DNA of 64,000 nt from Acidobacteriota bacterium (lineage in GTDB: Bacteria > Acidobacteriota > Terriglobia > Terriglobales > Acidobacteriaceae): contig QIAN01000107.1 of the NCBI GenBank assembly GCA_003225005.1, positions 62,001-126,000 on the forward strand, read 5' to 3'. Every line of letters begins with the position of its first letter. Position 1 is the first letter of the stretch. The notes below the pieces were generated by a model. The model ran no database searches. It saw only the letters and a list, made by a program, of their open reading frames with translations, and was not told the origin of the DNA. The position numbers were made by a program, and so were the translations under genes. This document shows, in pieces, positions 62,982 through 64,000 of this stretch.

Positions 62982-63612
62982 GCCAGCTTCCATCGTTTTC
63001 GTGGTTGATGACGATCCCTCGGTCCGTCGCGCCATCAAACGCCTCGTAGAATCCGTAGGTTTGCACGTAGAACTGTTCGGGTCGGCAACGGAGTTTATAA
63101 ACAGCAGCCGTCCCGATGTTGCAAGCTGCCTTGTCCTCGACATCAGATTGCCAGGAATCAGCGGGCTTGATTTCCAGCGCGAGCTGGTCCAGGCCAAGAA
63201 TGAAATTCCCATGATCTTTATCACGGCTCACGGCGATATTCCGATGACCGTGCGCGCCATGAAAGCGGGAGCGGTCGAGTTCCTGACTAAACCCTTTCGC
63301 GACCAGGATCTGTTGGATGCGATTCAACTGGGGTTGGAGCGGGACCGCGTCCGGCGACAGCGCCAGGCCGAGACTGCCATGCTTCGGGAGCGTCTCGAAT
63401 CGCTGACACCGCGCGAGCGTGAAATCCTACCTCTGGTAGTTTCGGGACTGCTCAACAAACAAGTTGGCGCTGAAATCGGAGCGACCGAAGCGACGGTAAA
63501 GGTCCATCGTAGCCAACTCATGCGAAAGATGGGCGCCTCATCGCTGGCTGACCTTGTAAGAATGAGTGAAAAAATGGGGATTGCCGTTCCAGAAACTCAT
63601 AGACATTCGTAA
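62974..63612 (+). CDS. FixJ/NarL-family response regulator
   Basis: The 212-residue protein has a receiver domain with acidic pocket VVDDDPSVRRA, phospho-acceptor Asp56 in LVLDIRLPG, and Lys in FLTKPFRDQD, then a LuxR-type helix-turn-helix (LTPREREILPLVVSGLLNKQVGAEIG, TVKVHRSQLMRKM). That makes it a transcription factor of the FixJ/TtrR group. The start ATG lies inside the kinase gene, so translation is probably coupled. It is the partner of the MHYT kinase. Confidence 0.9.
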   Translation: MGEPASIVFVVDDDPSVRRAIKRLVESVGLHVELFGSATEFINSSRPDVASCLVLDIRLPGISGLDFQRELVQAKNEIPMIFITAHGDIPMTVRAMKAGAVEFLTKPFRDQDLLDAIQLGLERDRVRRQRQAETAMLRERLESLTPREREILPLVVSGLLNKQVGAEIGATEATVKVHRSQLMRKMGASSLADLVRMSEKMGIAVPETHRHS

Positions 63613-63695
63613 GGCGTCGCTTCGCCAAAGTAAGGATTCTCCGACCAACGCGCAATAGATTCATTCCCACCCAATCAGATAGAAAGCATAACGAC

Positions 63696-63902
63696 GTGTT
63701 TAGTCAGCTTCGGGATTCTGGAGAGGGAATCGTTCCTCGGCAAGAGGAGCATATCGTCGAATCCTTCTTTACCGCCAAACCGGAGGGTGTCGGAATCGGA
63801 CTGTCGATCAAGCGGCCTGTTGTAGTGCGCCAGCGGAGGCCGTTTGTCGGCTGAGTCGGGCCCCAAGGGGCGCTTTTCCAATATGCTTCGCCAGCTCTAT
63901 AG
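63696..63902 (+). pseudogene. Remnant of a second histidine-kinase C-terminus
   Basis: The frame reads QLRDSGEGIVPRQEEHIVESF, then FTAKPEGVGIGLSIKR, a stop (63852-63854) and, still in the same frame, GPQGALFQYASPAL and another stop. Each piece aligns with the end of the MHYT kinase (QVQDSGPGIEPELRDRIFEPF, FTTKGEGTGMGLSISR, SRGALFQF). So this is the ATPase-domain tail of a duplicate kinase gene, now decayed, sitting before a second regulator. Confidence 0.7.
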
Positions 63903-63914
63903 CAATGGGGTCTC

Positions 63915-64000
63915 ATGACTGGGGCCCCAATTGTTTTTGTCGTGGACAACGATCCGGCAGTTCGCCGGGTGATCAAGCGTCTGCTCGAGTCTGTTGCGAG
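63915..64000 (+). CDS. Second FixJ-type response regulator (5' end only)
   Basis: The first 28 residues, beginning MTGAPIVFVVDNDPAVRRVI, are nearly the same as those of the regulator at 62974 (IVFVVDDDPSVRRAIKRLVES). The gene runs off the right edge. The acidic pair has become Asp-Asn, which could reduce metal binding in the receiver. Together with the kinase remnant before it, this marks a tandem duplication of the two-component pair. Confidence 0.75.
   Translation, partial: MTGAPIVFVVDNDPAVRRVIKRLLESVA

Overview
The window looks like chromosomal DNA of an acidobacterium (Acidobacteriota, Terriglobia/Koribacter-like). The pointers are a large TonB-dependent receptor with an N-terminal carboxypeptidase-regulatory domain, a PilZ-TonB fusion, YheT-type and DUF1624 membrane proteins, the short G+C-rich intergenic repeats typical of these genomes, and an HspR-controlled DnaK system. 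This assignment is inference from gene content; there is no rRNA in the window.

Layout. 0-5 kb (minus strand): a cut aldehyde dehydrogenase downstream of a complete dTDP-L-rhamnose operon rfbB-rfbA-rfbC-rfbD. 5-8.3 kb: a small membrane protein, then speB-like ureohydrolase, rpiA and a PilZ-TonB fusion on the minus strand. 8.6-14 kb (plus): a decayed phosphoesterase gene, 2-oxoglutarate dehydrogenase E1 and a HyuA-type hydantoinase. 14-17.5 kb: a PhoB-PhoR-PhoU phosphate-signalling set. 17.5-23 kb (minus): TonB-dependent receptor, aldo/keto reductase, homoserine dehydrogenase. 23.3 kb: an outer-membrane barrel with a short tandem repeat. 24.1-27.2 kb (minus): a PQQ operon pqqB-C-D-E with no recognisable pqqA. 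27.9-32.4 kb: a decay-rich stretch holding a PilZ protein, an FmdB-type zinc-ribbon gene with one amber stop, a YheT hydrolase, a DUF1624 membrane protein, a frameshifted integrase tail beside tRNA-Arg(UCU) and a stop-interrupted secreted-protein gene. 32.5-38.3 kb: purA, a small monooxygenase, a tautomerase, ndk, sucD, sucC and trpD. 38.5-46.7 kb (minus): beta-CASP metallo-hydrolase, M1-like peptidase, rlmB, peroxiredoxin-like protein, ffh, a histone-deacetylase-family protein and hspR. 47-48.6 kb: amino acid permease. 48.9-51.1 kb: an insertion sequence with a broken transposase. 51.2-55.2 kb: cupin, then dnaK-dnaJ with a HAIR-like operator. 55.7-60.8 kb: a GT-C-like membrane protein, a tiny basic protein, ferredoxin/flavodoxin-type reductase, glmS, purS and a small conserved protein. 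61-64 kb: an MHYT histidine kinase and FixJ-type regulator, followed by the decayed remains of a second copy of the same pair.

How the genes fit together. HspR at 46.3 kb is the likely repressor of dnaK-dnaJ 5 kb away, because an inverted repeat matching the HspR operator lies inside the dnaK promoter. sucA, sucC and sucD cover steps of the TCA cycle around succinyl-CoA. PQQ synthesis implies periplasmic quinoprotein dehydrogenases encoded elsewhere. The most unusual themes are dispersed intergenic repeats that have entered reading frames (an in-frame copy in hyuA and one that encodes a signal peptide) and the number of genes broken by a single lesion. I did not see a convincing new defence or biosynthetic system; the candidates worth a second look are listed as findings.
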